Source: Acinetobacter sp. MB5 (lineage in GTDB: Bacteria > Pseudomonadota > Gammaproteobacteria > Pseudomonadales > Moraxellaceae). From it: 64,000 nucleotides of DNA. A program made the position numbers and the translations under genes. The stretch lies in contig NZ_POVU01000007.1 of NCBI RefSeq assembly GCF_003261585.1, positions 124,001 through 188,000 of the forward strand, in the 5' to 3' direction. The notes below the pieces were generated by a model. It ran no database searches. It had not been told where the DNA came from and saw only the letters and a list, made by a program, of their open reading frames with translations. Shown piece by piece: positions 9,295-18,733 of this stretch; positions within the stretch are counted from its first letter, which is position 1; every line of letters begins with the position of its first letter.

Positions 9295-11195
9295 TGAAAG
9301 AGCAAATTACTCTTGATAGGCGTCTGCTCCAACTCAAAGTTGGAGCAATTGTTCAATATCATAAAAATGAATACCAAATTTCAGATATTTTAAGTTTTGA
9401 AGAAGTCATCGGAGTTCATTTAAAGACTTTCAAATCTGAAATCCTTCGCATCGATGAGCTAAGTTTAAGTGAGTTAGAAACTGATCAGGATAATCACCAT
9501 ATTGAACACTCAGAAATATCAGAAGATGATTGGAAAACTGCCATAAAGCGATATTCCATAATTCAGGAATTTGTTGATAAATCGAGTAAGGCTGAGGTAA
9601 TACAACTAGCTGATCAAGAGGGATTACACTATACAACTATTTATAACTGGTTATCGGCATATAGAAAGTCGAAGTCAATATTGGCTTTATTACCGAATAA
9701 AAGAGGTTGGAAAGAATCCAAAAGTCGTCTTAACGATACGACTGAAGAAATCATACGTCAGGCGATTAGAGATTATTATTTAACAGAACAAAAGCCTACA
9801 TTAAGTAGTCTAGCTGAAATGGTTAAAGCTTTATGTCTAAAAAATAATATTGAGCCACCTCATCCGAATACAGTTAGATATAGAGTACGTCAGATTAATG
9901 AGCAACTTGTATTAAAAAGTCGAGCTGGAAAAAAAGCTGCGAAAGATAAATTTGAACCAACCACAGGGCATTTCCCGAATGCCAATTATCCATTAGCTGT
10001 TGTTCAAATTGACCATACACCCATAGATATTATTGTTGTTGATGAAACACATAGATTACCAATAGGCAGACCATTTTTGACTTTAGCTATTGATGTGTAT
10101 AGTCGGATGATTGTTGGTTTTTACCTTTCCTTGGATCATCCTAGTGCAACATCTGTTGGGTTATGTATTGTCAACTCTATTTTGCCTAAAAATCGCATTC
10201 TTTTAGAGCATGATATCAATACTACTTGGGATGTATGGGGAGTAATGGACACGATACATACCGATAATGGTGTAGATTTTCGCACAGAATTCTTGCAAAG
10301 ATCTTGTTTGAAGTATGGGATTAACTGGGAGTTCAGACCAATTGGGAAAGCAAATTTTGGAGGACATATTGAGCGTCTGATTGGCACTGTAAATAATGAA
10401 ATTCACCTTTTAGAAGGCACAACTTTTTCTAATATACAAATGAAAGGAAACTATCAGTCAGAGAAAAAAGCTGCCATTACTCTTAAAGAATTAGAGAAAT
10501 GGTTAATTTTCTGGATGACAAAAATATATCACCAACGAACTCATTCTAGCTTAAACATGTCCCCAATAAAAAAATGGGAACAAGGAATATGGGGAACAAA
10601 AGACCAAGCTGGTACAGGATTAAAGCCAAGAGTGAATGATGAAATAACTTTAGCACTTGATTTCTTACCTGAATTTAAAAGGACAATACAGCGTTATGGG
10701 GTTGAGTTAGATAAATTACAGTATTATTCAGAAGTGTTACGAAAATGGATTGGCTGTAGTGATCCTGACAATTATAAGGTTAAACGCAAATTTTCATTTA
10801 GACGTGATCCTCGTGATATCAGTTATATCTGGTTTTATGAGCCTGATTTAAAAAAATATTTTAAAGTATATACATCAAAAAAAGAGATCCCTCCTATTAG
10901 CATTGCAGAATACGAAATTGTGCAAAAAAATCTACAAGAGCAATTAAAAGATACAACTAATCAAGATTTTATTTATCAAGCGATATTGGAATCTAAAGAA
11001 ATGATTAAAGATGCTTCTAGCAAAACAAAAAAGGCAAGAAAACAACATGAGAAAAATTTATTACGTGATAAGCAGGCTTTAAAACCACCTAATTCTTCCA
11101 AAAGTCCTGTACTTGAATTATTAAAATCAGCGAATCCAGTTATACAAGATGATTTTTGGAATGAATCAATAGAGCCATATAATGACATTGAGTGA
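9291..11195 (+). CDS. tnsB: TnsB-like DDE transposase (TniA)
   Basis: This DDE-family transposase binds the element ends and joins the 3' ends to target DNA. The 634-residue protein has N-terminal helix-turn-helix DNA-binding segments (around residues 100-200), then the RNase H-fold core with the triad Asp241 (VVQIDHTPI), Asp325 (IHTDNGVDF) and Glu361 (GGHIERLIGT). A beta-barrel and a basic, lysine-rich C-terminal tail follow; the tail is the usual contact for TnsC. It starts inside the tnsA stop region and ends 14 bases inside tnsC, so the operon is translationally coupled. All catalytic residues are present, so the enzyme looks intact. Confidence 0.92.
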   Translation: MMKEQITLDRRLLQLKVGAIVQYHKNEYQISDILSFEEVIGVHLKTFKSEILRIDELSLSELETDQDNHHIEHSEISEDDWKTAIKRYSIIQEFVDKSSKAEVIQLADQEGLHYTTIYNWLSAYRKSKSILALLPNKRGWKESKSRLNDTTEEIIRQAIRDYYLTEQKPTLSSLAEMVKALCLKNNIEPPHPNTVRYRVRQINEQLVLKSRAGKKAAKDKFEPTTGHFPNANYPLAVVQIDHTPIDIIVVDETHRLPIGRPFLTLAIDVYSRMIVGFYLSLDHPSATSVGLCIVNSILPKNRILLEHDINTTWDVWGVMDTIHTDNGVDFRTEFLQRSCLKYGINWEFRPIGKANFGGHIERLIGTVNNEIHLLEGTTFSNIQMKGNYQSEKKAAITLKELEKWLIFWMTKIYHQRTHSSLNMSPIKKWEQGIWGTKDQAGTGLKPRVNDEITLALDFLPEFKRTIQRYGVELDKLQYYSEVLRKWIGCSDPDNYKVKRKFSFRRDPRDISYIWFYEPDLKKYFKVYTSKKEIPPISIAEYEIVQKNLQEQLKDTTNQDFIYQAILESKEMIKDASSKTKKARKQHEKNLLRDKQALKPPNSSKSPVLELLKSANPVIQDDFWNESIEPYNDIE

Positions 11196-12117
11196 GTATC
11201 ACAATATGAATGAGTTTTCGCATTTGCATGAAAGTGTACGGCAGATTATTTTTTTGTCGAATCAAGAAAGGTTGAAGTACCTCTATTCAGATAAGTGGAT
11301 AGGATATGACAGAGCGAAAAATATTTTAGATTTACTAGATGACTTATTAAATCAACCTATAAGGATTCGTCCACAAAGTTTATTAATTGTGGGTGAGCCT
11401 AATATTGGAAAAACAACAATCATAAGAAAATTTGTAGAAAGACATCCTCAAACAAATATTGAAGATCAATTTAATAAAATTATTGAGGTGAGGAAGCATC
11501 ATCTTTTAATAGATGCACCAATTGGTGCTGATGAAAAAAAGCTTTATATTGCTATTCTAGAACAATTTTTAGTAGCTTTTAAACACACGTCGCCAGCTAT
11601 TCAGTTGAAACAGCAAGTTGTTCACTTATTTAGAAAGTTTCACATCCGTATGCTAATTATTGATGAAATCCATAATTTTTTAACTGGCACACCGTTGAAA
11701 CAACGTGAGATTATGAATGTTTTAAAAAGCTTAAGTAATGAGTTAAATCTATCCATTGTTGGTGTGGGAACCCAAGAAGCTGTGCAAATACTTTATTCTG
11801 ATCAACAACATGCGAGTCGTTTTGATGTTGCAGAATTAACGACATGGGCATTGGATAGTAATTTCAGGAAGTTATTAGCAAGTTATGAGAAATTATTACC
11901 CTTAAGGCAACCTTCAGGGTTGGCGGATAAAGAAAAAGCAATTGCTATACATCAAATAAGTAGTGGGAATTTGGGAGACATTATTCGGTTATTAATGGAT
12001 TGTACGAAGGACGCTATCGATTCTGGAAAAGAAAACATTGATATTTCTATAATCAATCACTTTCGTGAACGCAAGACCAATCAAAGTTATAGATCAATTC
12101 GTAGTATTAATGTATGA
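11182..12117 (+). CDS. tnsC: TnsC-like AAA+ transposition regulator (TniB)
   Basis: This AAA+ ATPase links target selection by TniQ to the TnsAB transposase. The 311-residue protein has Walker A GEPNIGKTTI (residues 71-80), Walker B MLIIDEIHNF (about 155-164) and a sensor segment near VGVGTQEA. ATG 11182 overlaps the end of tnsB. ATG 11206 is an alternative start and would remove eight residues. The stop overlaps the tniQ start by 4 bases. Confidence 0.92.
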   Translation: MTLSEYHNMNEFSHLHESVRQIIFLSNQERLKYLYSDKWIGYDRAKNILDLLDDLLNQPIRIRPQSLLIVGEPNIGKTTIIRKFVERHPQTNIEDQFNKIIEVRKHHLLIDAPIGADEKKLYIAILEQFLVAFKHTSPAIQLKQQVVHLFRKFHIRMLIIDEIHNFLTGTPLKQREIMNVLKSLSNELNLSIVGVGTQEAVQILYSDQQHASRFDVAELTTWALDSNFRKLLASYEKLLPLRQPSGLADKEKAIAIHQISSGNLGDIIRLLMDCTKDAIDSGKENIDISIINHFRERKTNQSYRSIRSINV

Positions 12118-13169
12118 AACTTTGGTTTGTAGAGCCATATGATGATGAATTACTAAGTTCATGGTTAATACGTACCGCAATTGCTCAAGGATGCGAACCT
12201 TTAACTTTAACGCACAAAATATGGGGGAGAAGTTGGAGACCTTGGACTAGCGATTTAGATCTAAATATAGATTCTGAATATCTTGAGATATTGTTATCTA
12301 ATACTATGTCACAGGATCAGTTATTACTTTTAACATTGAAGAATGAGAACAATATAATTAATAGTCGAAGTCCTCAGGGGAGATGGATTACTAAATTAGG
12401 GATTCGTAGTTTAGATCGTACAGGGGGGCTCCGATTTTGTCCTGTTTGTTTAAATCAACAGGCATATTTAAAGAAATCATGGAGATTAGCATGGAATGTA
12501 TGTTGCCCTCAGCATAGATGTCTATTACAAACTATTTGCATAGATTGCTCATTACCTTTTAGCCCACATAAATTATCATATAACAGGCTAGATATCCGTT
12601 ATTGTGTAAGATGTGGTCATGATTTGAGTTTACAGATCAGTTTTAATTCCTCGAATGAAATTTTTAATGTTCAAAGGAAATTGAATAGCTATATAAAAGT
12701 AGGTGACAGATATATCGATAATGATTTAATTGTAAATAAAGTATTTGATAAATATCATTTTTTATTAAGATTTCTCAATCATGCTTGTGCTATTCAAACT
12801 GTTTCAGACATAAGGCTAATCAATGATCTGAGCATTGAAATAAGTAAAAAAAGTAGATCAAGTGAAAATATTGAAACAATGTCCCCCGACTGGTTGTTTG
12901 AATTAATGAAAATTATCTCAGTGATACAGGATAAATCTGCGATAGAACTAGCTCTCTTTTTTCAAGAATTTGGATATACAAAACAAAGCTTTACTTCAAG
13001 AATAATAATGAATAGATATAGTTTTAATAAAGATTTTTTAGAATACTTACCTTCATTGCCTAGAAAGAAAAAAGAGCTAATAAAGAAAAAATTTACTCAT
13101 ACTGTTGAACCTTTACCAAAAGAACAGGTATTAGAAAAATGGAATCAATTGTTGATGAAATTGAAGTAA
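12114..13169 (+). CDS. tniQ: TniQ/TnsD family target-site selector (TniD)
   Basis: TniQ-family proteins recruit the transposition complex to a chosen site. This one most likely recognises comM, by inference from where the element sits. The 351-residue protein opens with the family pattern WFVEPYDDELLSSWLIRTAIAQG. It then has zinc-binding CPVC (about residue 109), CCPQHRCLL, CIDC and YCVRCG, as in other TniQ proteins. At this length it is much shorter than Tn7 TnsD (about 500). The next gene starts inside its 3' end. Confidence 0.88.
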   Translation: MKLWFVEPYDDELLSSWLIRTAIAQGCEPLTLTHKIWGRSWRPWTSDLDLNIDSEYLEILLSNTMSQDQLLLLTLKNENNIINSRSPQGRWITKLGIRSLDRTGGLRFCPVCLNQQAYLKKSWRLAWNVCCPQHRCLLQTICIDCSLPFSPHKLSYNRLDIRYCVRCGHDLSLQISFNSSNEIFNVQRKLNSYIKVGDRYIDNDLIVNKVFDKYHFLLRFLNHACAIQTVSDIRLINDLSIEISKKSRSSENIETMSPDWLFELMKIISVIQDKSAIELALFFQEFGYTKQSFTSRIIMNRYSFNKDFLEYLPSLPRKKKELIKKKFTHTVEPLPKEQVLEKWNQLLMKLK

Positions 13170-14584
13170 AAATTTGTTTTGGCTGTAAGGTAGAGTTAGA
13201 TATACCAAAACGAAAATATTTTGGTAAAGTCTTTTGTGACTATTGTTATCAAAGAAAATTTATTATAAAAAAATGTAATCTCTGTCAAAATAATAAAAGG
13301 ATATTTGAACAAGATGATACTTGCCAAGCCTGTTTAGTTCAGACTTTACCATGCATTAGATGTAATAGGATTGGACGAAAAATTGGAAAATTAGTAGAAC
13401 ATGGGATCATTTGTAATTCTTGCTCAGTTTTTTTTAGGAAACTTAGAAAATGTGATGAATGTGGGAAAGAAAAAAGATATATACATAATTATTCATTATT
13501 TGATTCACAGAAAATCTATTGCTCCCAATGCATCAAAAAATTATTTCACCAAAAATGTTCCTCATGTAAAAATAAAAACTTCATTTATGCGTGTAATTTA
13601 AAACAAGATAAATTCTGTAAAAAATGCTTTTTAAATAAAAAATACTGTCGGATATGTCATATAGATATTCCTGCTGGTAGTTGGACAACAGAGTGTCGAA
13701 ACTGTGGAGCTAAGAGGCTGTTTATTGAAAGAAAGGAAGAGTACGTCAAAGAGTTTGATTTAGTTGTAATAAATTTATATGAAGCGGTGTTAAACGTCTT
13801 ATGTGAGCAGAAAGGCTATATTATCGCTGCTAGAATGGTATTGCAGCTTAGTCCTGTTTTTAAGCAAATGAACAGATATTATTTTGAATTTAAAATTTTA
13901 CCCAGCAGTAGTCTTGTCAAAAACGAGTTGAAGAAATTTAAAGTCAATTATACGAGTCTCATTTTAAAGGTAATGCATGATCTAGGTTCAAGAAATCATG
14001 AGGAATTTTTAATTAAAGAAAAAATTGCAAATCAAATTTTAAAAATTTCAATCACAAATCAATTTTATGATTGTTTTACGAGTTATGTTGAAAAAATAAA
14101 TAAAAAAACCAGTCAATTACATTCCAAAAGATTAGCAATTACATCTGCGGTCATGTTTGTTAGATTCGTCAATATTTTAGAAAAAAAAGAAATTAATCAG
14201 ATGATTGTGGATCAATTTTGTTGGCTACATTGGGGGCAACGTGCATCCTTAACAGGATTTATCAATCATCTAAATATTTATTATGATTTGAAGCTTATCA
14301 TTAAAGATAAAGGCAAGTTTGTTTTTGAAAAAAGAAGAGAATCGAACGTACGATTGGAACAGCAGATAATCTCAATACTTTTAATCTCTGAATCAACTAT
14401 TAAAAATCATCTATTACAAAAAGTATTTACCTATATGCATAATATTGAATTTCCTGATGATTTAAAGAATGTGGATGTTGTCAGATTAGTAAGCGTAAAA
14501 GACTCTGTTAGGTTAAAAGGTATAACCTTTTACCTTGGATTAGGTAGCTTGAACTTTACAAAATTAAATGCTACTAATGATTGA
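13139..14584 (+). CDS. Zinc-ribbon-rich protein of the transposition operon (TniE position)
   Basis: I do not recognise a named family. The 481-residue protein begins with about 190 residues made of successive CxxC pairs (CFGC, CDYC, CNLC, CQAC, CIRC, CNSC, CDEC, CSQC, CSSC, CKKC, CRIC, CRNC), that is, some six tandem zinc ribbons. A helical domain of about 290 residues follows, rich in Lys, Ile and Phe and without obvious catalytic motifs. ATG 13139 overlaps tniQ by 31 bases, so it belongs to the tns operon. Its place right after tniQ is that of tniE in Tn6022. I infer a DNA-binding, target-selection or accessory role. The alternative is an early cargo gene. Confidence 0.6.
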   Translation: MESIVDEIEVKICFGCKVELDIPKRKYFGKVFCDYCYQRKFIIKKCNLCQNNKRIFEQDDTCQACLVQTLPCIRCNRIGRKIGKLVEHGIICNSCSVFFRKLRKCDECGKEKRYIHNYSLFDSQKIYCSQCIKKLFHQKCSSCKNKNFIYACNLKQDKFCKKCFLNKKYCRICHIDIPAGSWTTECRNCGAKRLFIERKEEYVKEFDLVVINLYEAVLNVLCEQKGYIIAARMVLQLSPVFKQMNRYYFEFKILPSSSLVKNELKKFKVNYTSLILKVMHDLGSRNHEEFLIKEKIANQILKISITNQFYDCFTSYVEKINKKTSQLHSKRLAITSAVMFVRFVNILEKKEINQMIVDQFCWLHWGQRASLTGFINHLNIYYDLKLIIKDKGKFVFEKRRESNVRLEQQIISILLISESTIKNHLLQKVFTYMHNIEFPDDLKNVDVVRLVSVKDSVRLKGITFYLGLGSLNFTKLNATND

Positions 14585-14611
14585 ATTGTAAACTATTTAA
14601 CGGTTGGTAGA

Positions 14612-16462
14612 GTGTTAGTAGAAGAATTTCCAGATGATAGAATCGTACGCATAGTCTACGCTACGGGATCTATTCCGATTACGAGTGATTATGTATCCAA
14701 TCCTCTAGTAAATGTTTTTCTAGTACCAGCTCCTTGGCATTCTAAAACACATGAGCCACAACTAATTCAAATTCCGATTGCTGAGCTGGATGTAGTAAGA
14801 AGAGGGACTGTTTGGCGTGGCAAAGAAAAAATCCTATATAACAAAAAAATTGGTGACAGTAGACAGCATCAAGATTTTTTTGAATTTAATAAATATTCAA
14901 AGGAAAAAGGTAGTGAGGAAACAGAAGTAGATTTTGAAATAAAAGTAATCCCCAATGAAAGCAAGATGGTGAAATTTGGGTCGCAGGATAATGATGGAAA
15001 CTATCTTATTCCATTTTCTTATTTTTCTTTGCCTCTAAATTATAACGGTCAGCCTAGAACTAAAGAAAATGCTAATTATCAAAATCAGGTAAATGTTAAA
15101 AATAGTTTTTGCAATGTTTTTACTGATAATGGCATTGAATATGTTATCCCATGTCTAGAAATTTTTACCGCTTTGTATGCTCCAATGAGAAAAGAGCTAA
15201 GGCGTATGATTCTGACACATACGAAAGAGCAAATTATTTCAAAGTATGTGGATACAGATAGTAGTGATTTTAAAATAGGTTCTGACAATCAAATAACTTT
15301 GAGACTAAAAGAAAATTTGGGGGATAGTAGTGCAATATTTCTTGCACATTTAATATTGTCAGACCATACAAATAAAGTGTTTGATCAATTTAAAAATAGT
15401 ATAGCTTCTAAAGAAAATGATCATCTGAATGTAAGGCTTGAAAGCTATTTTACAGGTAAGACAAATATTACTGGCAGGGGAATTTGGTTAAATGAGGAAA
15501 AAACTAGATTATTAGTACTTCGTATAGAGTCATTCCAACTTCCAACTAATATTCAAGTAAATATTGTTGAAAAAAGAAAGTTTAAAAAACTTAATAAGGA
15601 TCAAAAAGTTAATGGTGGTACTGAGGTTGAAATAGACACGGTAAGAACTGTTGTTAAAGATAAGAAAATTAATTTGACTAATAGTCGACCAAATGAGGGT
15701 GGTAGAAAAAATTATATTCTTTCGGAAGTTCAAACTTCTGCAATAGATGGTACAGTCATAAGAACTGTAAATATGGAATACCCTACTACAGTATTTGAAG
15801 ATGATGATGAATTTACTTTTTATAAAGAAGATATAATTATTGAAGATGAAAAAAAAGAGGAGATAATTAATATTTCATCTGGGGAAAAATATATTCATCA
15901 GGGCAAAAAAACATGGGTAAATGAAACTAAACAGTCTAATGCTTTAAAAGATCCAACAAGGGTTCCGATTGATGTTTTTAATGCAATAAACGAGTTAAAA
16001 AATGAAGATGAATCTTATTTTTTGAAAATAACAAATAATCATGGTTGCGTCTCAAACATCATTGATGATTTTAAAATAAGTTATGCTGATTATGAATGCA
16101 TTGAAAAAAAGAATTGGGTTTTAAGAAAAAAAGAATTTCGAGAAATAATGCTTCTTCAATTATTTTTTAAATATTCTAAGTTCGAAAATTTTGATAAATA
16201 TATGAATTACTATTTATTGGAAATAATGAGACGAGAAAAATCTAAAGAGAGTTATATTGGTTATTTGATCAAGGTACCATATAGATTAAGAGATGATCAT
16301 CTTAAAGATTTATTAAAAGCATTAGCAGATACTGAAGGTCGATTAGAAGAAAAAGATGATTGTCTCAAGTCTTTTAAACATTCGAAAGGTGGTCTTACTT
16401 GGAGTGCAAAAATGAAAAAAACAATTCTTGAAAAGTTTGAAATCAAGTTGGTGGACAATTAG
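14612..16462 (+). CDS. TnsE-like protein
   Basis: A 616-residue protein starting at GTG 14612, 27 bases after the zinc-ribbon gene. Several blocks recall Tn7 TnsE, which directs transposition to replicating or conjugal DNA. These are SFCNVFTDNGIEYVIPCLEI followed by TALYAPMRKELRRMIL, where TnsE has YHIPQLELARSLF. A C-terminal part contains REIMLLQLFFKYSKF, YYLLEIMRREKSKESYIGYLI, KHSKGG and a Trp, like the TnsE C-terminal domain (LLEVDxSD...LST). A Lys/Glu-rich linker occupies the middle (about residues 320-450). Overall similarity is weak and read by eye, so this could be another TnsE-fold protein. No nuclease motif is evident. Confidence 0.5.
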   Translation: MLVEEFPDDRIVRIVYATGSIPITSDYVSNPLVNVFLVPAPWHSKTHEPQLIQIPIAELDVVRRGTVWRGKEKILYNKKIGDSRQHQDFFEFNKYSKEKGSEETEVDFEIKVIPNESKMVKFGSQDNDGNYLIPFSYFSLPLNYNGQPRTKENANYQNQVNVKNSFCNVFTDNGIEYVIPCLEIFTALYAPMRKELRRMILTHTKEQIISKYVDTDSSDFKIGSDNQITLRLKENLGDSSAIFLAHLILSDHTNKVFDQFKNSIASKENDHLNVRLESYFTGKTNITGRGIWLNEEKTRLLVLRIESFQLPTNIQVNIVEKRKFKKLNKDQKVNGGTEVEIDTVRTVVKDKKINLTNSRPNEGGRKNYILSEVQTSAIDGTVIRTVNMEYPTTVFEDDDEFTFYKEDIIIEDEKKEEIINISSGEKYIHQGKKTWVNETKQSNALKDPTRVPIDVFNAINELKNEDESYFLKITNNHGCVSNIIDDFKISYADYECIEKKNWVLRKKEFREIMLLQLFFKYSKFENFDKYMNYYLLEIMRREKSKESYIGYLIKVPYRLRDDHLKDLLKALADTEGRLEEKDDCLKSFKHSKGGLTWSAKMKKTILEKFEIKLVDN

Positions 16463-16533
16463 GTTTAAGTTTACTGATTATAGACTTGTACATATAAGCT
16501 ATAAGTTTTTTATTATATTATGAGGGTTTGAAC

Positions 16534-18618
16534 GTGTTATTGACTGGATTTCAAGTTGAAAATTTTAGATCAATTGATAAAAGTGAATGGATCGACGTAG
16601 AAGACGTTACTGCTTTAATTGGTACTAATGAATCAGGGAAAACTAACTTATTATGTGCTTTGTGGAAGCTTAACCCTGCTAGTAAAGATGGGGACATTAA
16701 TCTCTTAACTGATGCACCACGTAAACTATATAGTCAGTTGAGGGCTAGTAATAAGGAAACAGTATTTATCCGTACTGAATTTTTATTGAATGACGAAGAG
16801 TCTAAGCATGTTTCTAATTTAAGAAAAAGACCACAAAATGAGGTAAAAAAAGTTTCTGTTTCAAGAAGGTATGATGGGATTTATTTGATTAGTTTTCCTG
16901 ATGAAAAATCACCAACATTAAAAGCAGATATTTTTCAAAAATTTATAGATGAGAAAATTAAATATATACAAGAGCTTCAATTGTTAAAAAGTGAAAATGA
17001 AGAGAAACGTGATAATTTTTCTGATGTTTTTAATCAACTTAGAGGTTTATTTGAAAGCTCAATAATAGATAAAGCACGTATTGATAACGCCAGTTCACTT
17101 TTATCAAATTTACGTGATGAGAAAGAACCTAAAACAAGTGAGTTCACTAAAACTTTAAATGAAACAGAGAGTTTTTTTAAAGATCATTCAACTGAAATTG
17201 ATAGACCTAGTGCCGATGAACTAGCCGAGTCTAGGCATTATATTGTTAAAAATCTTCCAACTTTTGTATATTACTCAAATTATGGAAATTTGGATTCTGA
17301 AATTTATTTACCTCACGTTATTGAAAATATGAGTCGAACAGATTTGGGGGCAAAAGAGTCTGCCAAAGTAAAAACATTAAAAGTTCTCTTTGATTATGTG
17401 AAACTCGAACCTCAAGATATTCTAGATTTAGGACGTTCAGATTCAGATGATGAATTGTCAGATGAAGAAATTGAATTAAAATCCAAAGAAAAAAAAGAAC
17501 GTAGTATTCTTCTGCAATCGGCATCTACTGAGTTAACAGCAAAGTTTAGAGATTGGTGGAAGCAAGGTGAATATAGATTTAGATTTGAAGCTGATGGTAA
17601 TCACTTTAGAATATGGGTATCTGATGATAAAAGACCTGAGGATATTGAACTAGAGGGACGTAGTACAGGTTTACAGTGGTTCTTAAGCTTTTATCTGACA
17701 TTTTTAGTAGAAAGTAAAGACTCTCACAAAGATTCAATCTTATTGTTAGATGAGCCAGGTTTATCTTTGCATCCATTAGCTCAAAAGGATTTGTCATTAT
17801 TTTTTAGAAATTTATCTAAAACTAATCTGATACTTTATACAACGCATTCCCCTTTTTTGGTAGATTCTAATCATTTAGATCGGGTGAAAGCCGTATTTAT
17901 ACAAGATGATGGAACTACAAATGTATCTTCTAATTTAAGAGCAAATGAATCTAATCCATCACAGACAAAATCAATTTATCCCGTACATGCTGCATTAGGT
18001 CTTAGTGTCTCTGAGATGCTATTTAACAACTGCACACCTGTTTTGGTAGAAGGACCTTCCGATCAAATATATCTCTCAGCAATAAAAACCTTGTTAATTG
18101 CATTTGGTGAATTAACGCCTAAGAAAGATATTATTTTTGTTCCTGCTGGTGGTACTAGAGGAGTAAAACCAATTGTTAGCCTATTGACTGGTAAAAATGA
18201 AGAATTACCTAAAATTCTTCTTGACTCAGATAGTCAAGGAGAACAAATGGTACAAGCCTTAAGAAAAGATCTATATAAGGATAATCCAGAATATGTGTTA
18301 GAAGTTTCAAAAATTGTAGATATGGAGCAAGCTGAAATAGAGGATTTAATACCTGCAAATGTAATAATTAAAATGGCAAGATATCAGTTGCGTTCAAATA
18401 ATCCCGATGTCGAGTTCGAAGATGTATATGAAGAAGGTAAGCCTATTTTGAAGCAATTGGAAAAATTTGCTCAAGATAATGAGATTCCTTTGGAAAAAGG
18501 ATGGAAAGTTGATTTTTCTAGATTGGTAAAAAATAATTTATTAAAAACAGATAAAAACAAGATTGATCAGAGTGATCTAGAGAGATGGAAGGCACTATTC
18601 GAAAAGATATCTATTTAG
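16534..18618 (+). CDS. OLD family ATPase/TOPRIM nuclease
   Basis: This is an SMC/ABC-like ATPase fused to a TOPRIM nuclease, the OLD (overcoming lysogenization defect) architecture used in several anti-phage systems. The roughly 694-residue protein has LTGFQVENFRSIDK, Walker A IGTNESGKTN (about 30-40), a coiled-coil middle, an ABC signature-like LEGRSTGLQW, Walker B SILLLDEPGLSLHP (about 400), an H-loop TTHSPF (about 438), and a TOPRIM core with LVEGPSDQ (about 505) and ILLDSDSQGE (about 563). GTG 16534 is preferred over TTG 16528 because GAGGG lies 8 bases before it. No UvrD-like helicase (Gabija partner) is adjacent. Its neighbours are the TnsE-like gene and a DUF2971 protein gene, so this is probably defence cargo. 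Confidence 0.85.
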   Translation: MLLTGFQVENFRSIDKSEWIDVEDVTALIGTNESGKTNLLCALWKLNPASKDGDINLLTDAPRKLYSQLRASNKETVFIRTEFLLNDEESKHVSNLRKRPQNEVKKVSVSRRYDGIYLISFPDEKSPTLKADIFQKFIDEKIKYIQELQLLKSENEEKRDNFSDVFNQLRGLFESSIIDKARIDNASSLLSNLRDEKEPKTSEFTKTLNETESFFKDHSTEIDRPSADELAESRHYIVKNLPTFVYYSNYGNLDSEIYLPHVIENMSRTDLGAKESAKVKTLKVLFDYVKLEPQDILDLGRSDSDDELSDEEIELKSKEKKERSILLQSASTELTAKFRDWWKQGEYRFRFEADGNHFRIWVSDDKRPEDIELEGRSTGLQWFLSFYLTFLVESKDSHKDSILLLDEPGLSLHPLAQKDLSLFFRNLSKTNLILYTTHSPFLVDSNHLDRVKAVFIQDDGTTNVSSNLRANESNPSQTKSIYPVHAALGLSVSEMLFNNCTPVLVEGPSDQIYLSAIKTLLIAFGELTPKKDIIFVPAGGTRGVKPIVSLLTGKNEELPKILLDSDSQGEQMVQALRKDLYKDNPEYVLEVSKIVDMEQAEIEDLIPANVIIKMARYQLRSNNPDVEFEDVYEEGKPILKQLEKFAQDNEIPLEKGWKVDFSRLVKNNLLKTDKNKIDQSDLERWKALFEKISI

Positions 18619-18733
18619 GATATTTTAAACTTTAAGTGACATAGTGTGATTTTTGTACTTATTGTAGTATTCTTTATTTAATCAAGTGTTTGCTTTGGCT
18701 TGCACTTGTTAATATTAAGTATTTAGGATAGAA

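Noticed and set aside
13401..13601. A 66-codon frame inside the zinc-ribbon gene.
   Set aside because: It is an out-of-frame shadow in AT-rich DNA.
16534..18618. Gabija system (GajA with GajB).
   Set aside because: The OLD protein resembles GajA in architecture, but no UvrD-like GajB helicase is adjacent.
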